The notes under the pieces: generated by a model
Told to the model about the DNA's origin: nothing
The model's input: only the letters and a program-made list of their open reading frames with translations
Database searches by the model: none
DNA from: JALYSX01 sp036510515
Lineage (GTDB): Bacteria; Vulcanimicrobiota; Vulcanimicrobiia; Vulcanimicrobiales; Vulcanimicrobiaceae
DNA length: 13,979 nt
Reading direction: 5' to 3'
Assembly: GCA_036510515.1 (NCBI GenBank)
Contig: DATCDS010000031.1
Location: forward strand, 1 to 13,979
Translations under genes and position numbers: made by a program
Shown here: positions 13,540 through 13,979 of the stretch, piece after piece
Position numbering within the stretch: the first letter of the stretch is position 1
Layout: every line of letters starts with the position of its first letter

Positions 13540-13979
13540 TTATTTAGGGGGGATCTGCTCGTGATGGTTGGGATAGGCGGGCGGTGTGTAGGTGGGGAGC
13601 GGGTGCTCGCGCAGCATTTTCAGCGCGGTTGCGACGGCGGCTTCGAGCTGCGGATCGTGACCTTGGCGCATGAGCGCGGGATCTTGCCAGACTTCGATGT
13701 CGGGCGCGATGCCCTCGCCTTCGACTTCCCACTTGCCGGTCAGCCCGCCGATCGCTATGCGTGGGGCCATGACGGTGCCGCCGTCCATCAGCGCGGGATA
13801 ACCGCCGATGCCCACCAGACCGCCCCACGTGCGCACGCCGACCAGCGGCCCTAAATGCGCTTTGCGGAAATACCACGGCATCGCATCGCCTCCCGAGCCC
13901 GCGTACTGGTTGATGATCATGACCTTAGGTCCGTAGATCGCCAGCGGCGGGTCGAGCGTGATCCTTCCGTCGCGCGGAA
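13540..13979 (-). CDS. Tricorn-type S41 protease, C-terminal part only
   Basis: The frame enters from the right edge and stops at 13540; about 145 C-terminal residues are visible. The stretch MIINQYAGSGGDAMPWYFRK followed by GPLVGVRTWGGLVG matches the catalytic C-terminal domain of tricorn protease homologues. The Ser of AGSGGD corresponds by family knowledge to the nucleophile. The Glu-rich VEGEGIAPDIEV segment lies where the charge-relay Glu is expected. The end (DPQLEAAVATALKMLREHP and a Pro-rich tail) is also typical. The large beta-propeller and PDZ parts, if present, would be outside the window. No membrane segment is visible. It is upstream of, and on the same strand as, the ribosomal cluster, but separated from it by a promoter; no functional link is implied. 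Confidence 0.88.
   Translation of the reverse strand, partial: PRDGRITLDPPLAIYGPKVMIINQYAGSGGDAMPWYFRKAHLGPLVGVRTWGGLVGIGGYPALMDGGTVMAPRIAIGGLTGKWEVEGEGIAPDIEVWQDPALMRQGHDPQLEAAVATALKMLREHPLPTYTPPAYPNHHEQIPPK

Overview
The window is almost entirely one minus-strand ribosomal-protein supercluster, read from high to low coordinates. It corresponds to the bacterial S10, spc and start-of-alpha operons. It carries 22 ribosome-related or secretory genes in order: rplC, rplD, rplW, rplB, rpsS, rplV, rpsC, rplP, rpmC, rpsQ, rplN, rplX, rplE, rpsN, rpsH, rplF, rplR, rpsE, rplO, secY, adk, map, followed by infA, rpmJ and rpsM. Most gene boundaries overlap by 1-4 bases or lie within a few bases of each other. 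This points to one long transcript with strong translational coupling. A partial tricorn-type S41 protease lies upstream at the right edge, and a partial DUF72 (YecE-like) gene lies downstream at the left edge, both on the same strand.

Control elements: a good sigma-70-type promoter (TTGACT, 17-base spacer, TAAACT; 13464-13492) lies in the 184-base gap before rplC. The roughly 100-base leader after it contains a long-range perfect 10-bp inverted repeat with a nested GC-rich stem, a candidate autogenous regulatory structure. At the other end, a perfect 12-bp hairpin (496-524) sits five bases after the rpsM stop and is a probable terminator or attenuator.

Differences from the textbook layout: rpsJ (S10) is not at the head of the cluster, rpmD (L30) is missing between rpsE and rplO, and the cluster stops after rpsM with no rpsK, rpsD, rpoA or rplQ. 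Several proteins carry lineage-type low-complexity tails: the S3 C-terminus (about 125 residues, including an 18-bp tandem DNA repeat), the L15 N-terminus (about 67 residues), the L22 C-terminus (about 50) and the IF-1 N-terminus (about 24). S14, L24 and L36 all keep cysteine zinc-binding motifs, while the adenylate kinase LID has lost its four zinc cysteines.

Organism: a GC-rich bacterium. Lack of S10 at the cluster head and lack of L30 resemble the cyanobacterial arrangement. The zinc-type rpsN, the map gene after adk and the neighbouring tricorn protease do not fit typical Cyanobacteria. An uncultured Terrabacteria-type lineage (for example Eremiobacterota/Vulcanimicrobiota) is a plausible guess, but it is inference only. 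I see no mobile element, CRISPR array, tRNA or rRNA, and no clearly new multi-gene system. The unusual features are the leader structure, the protein tails and the rearranged cluster ends.
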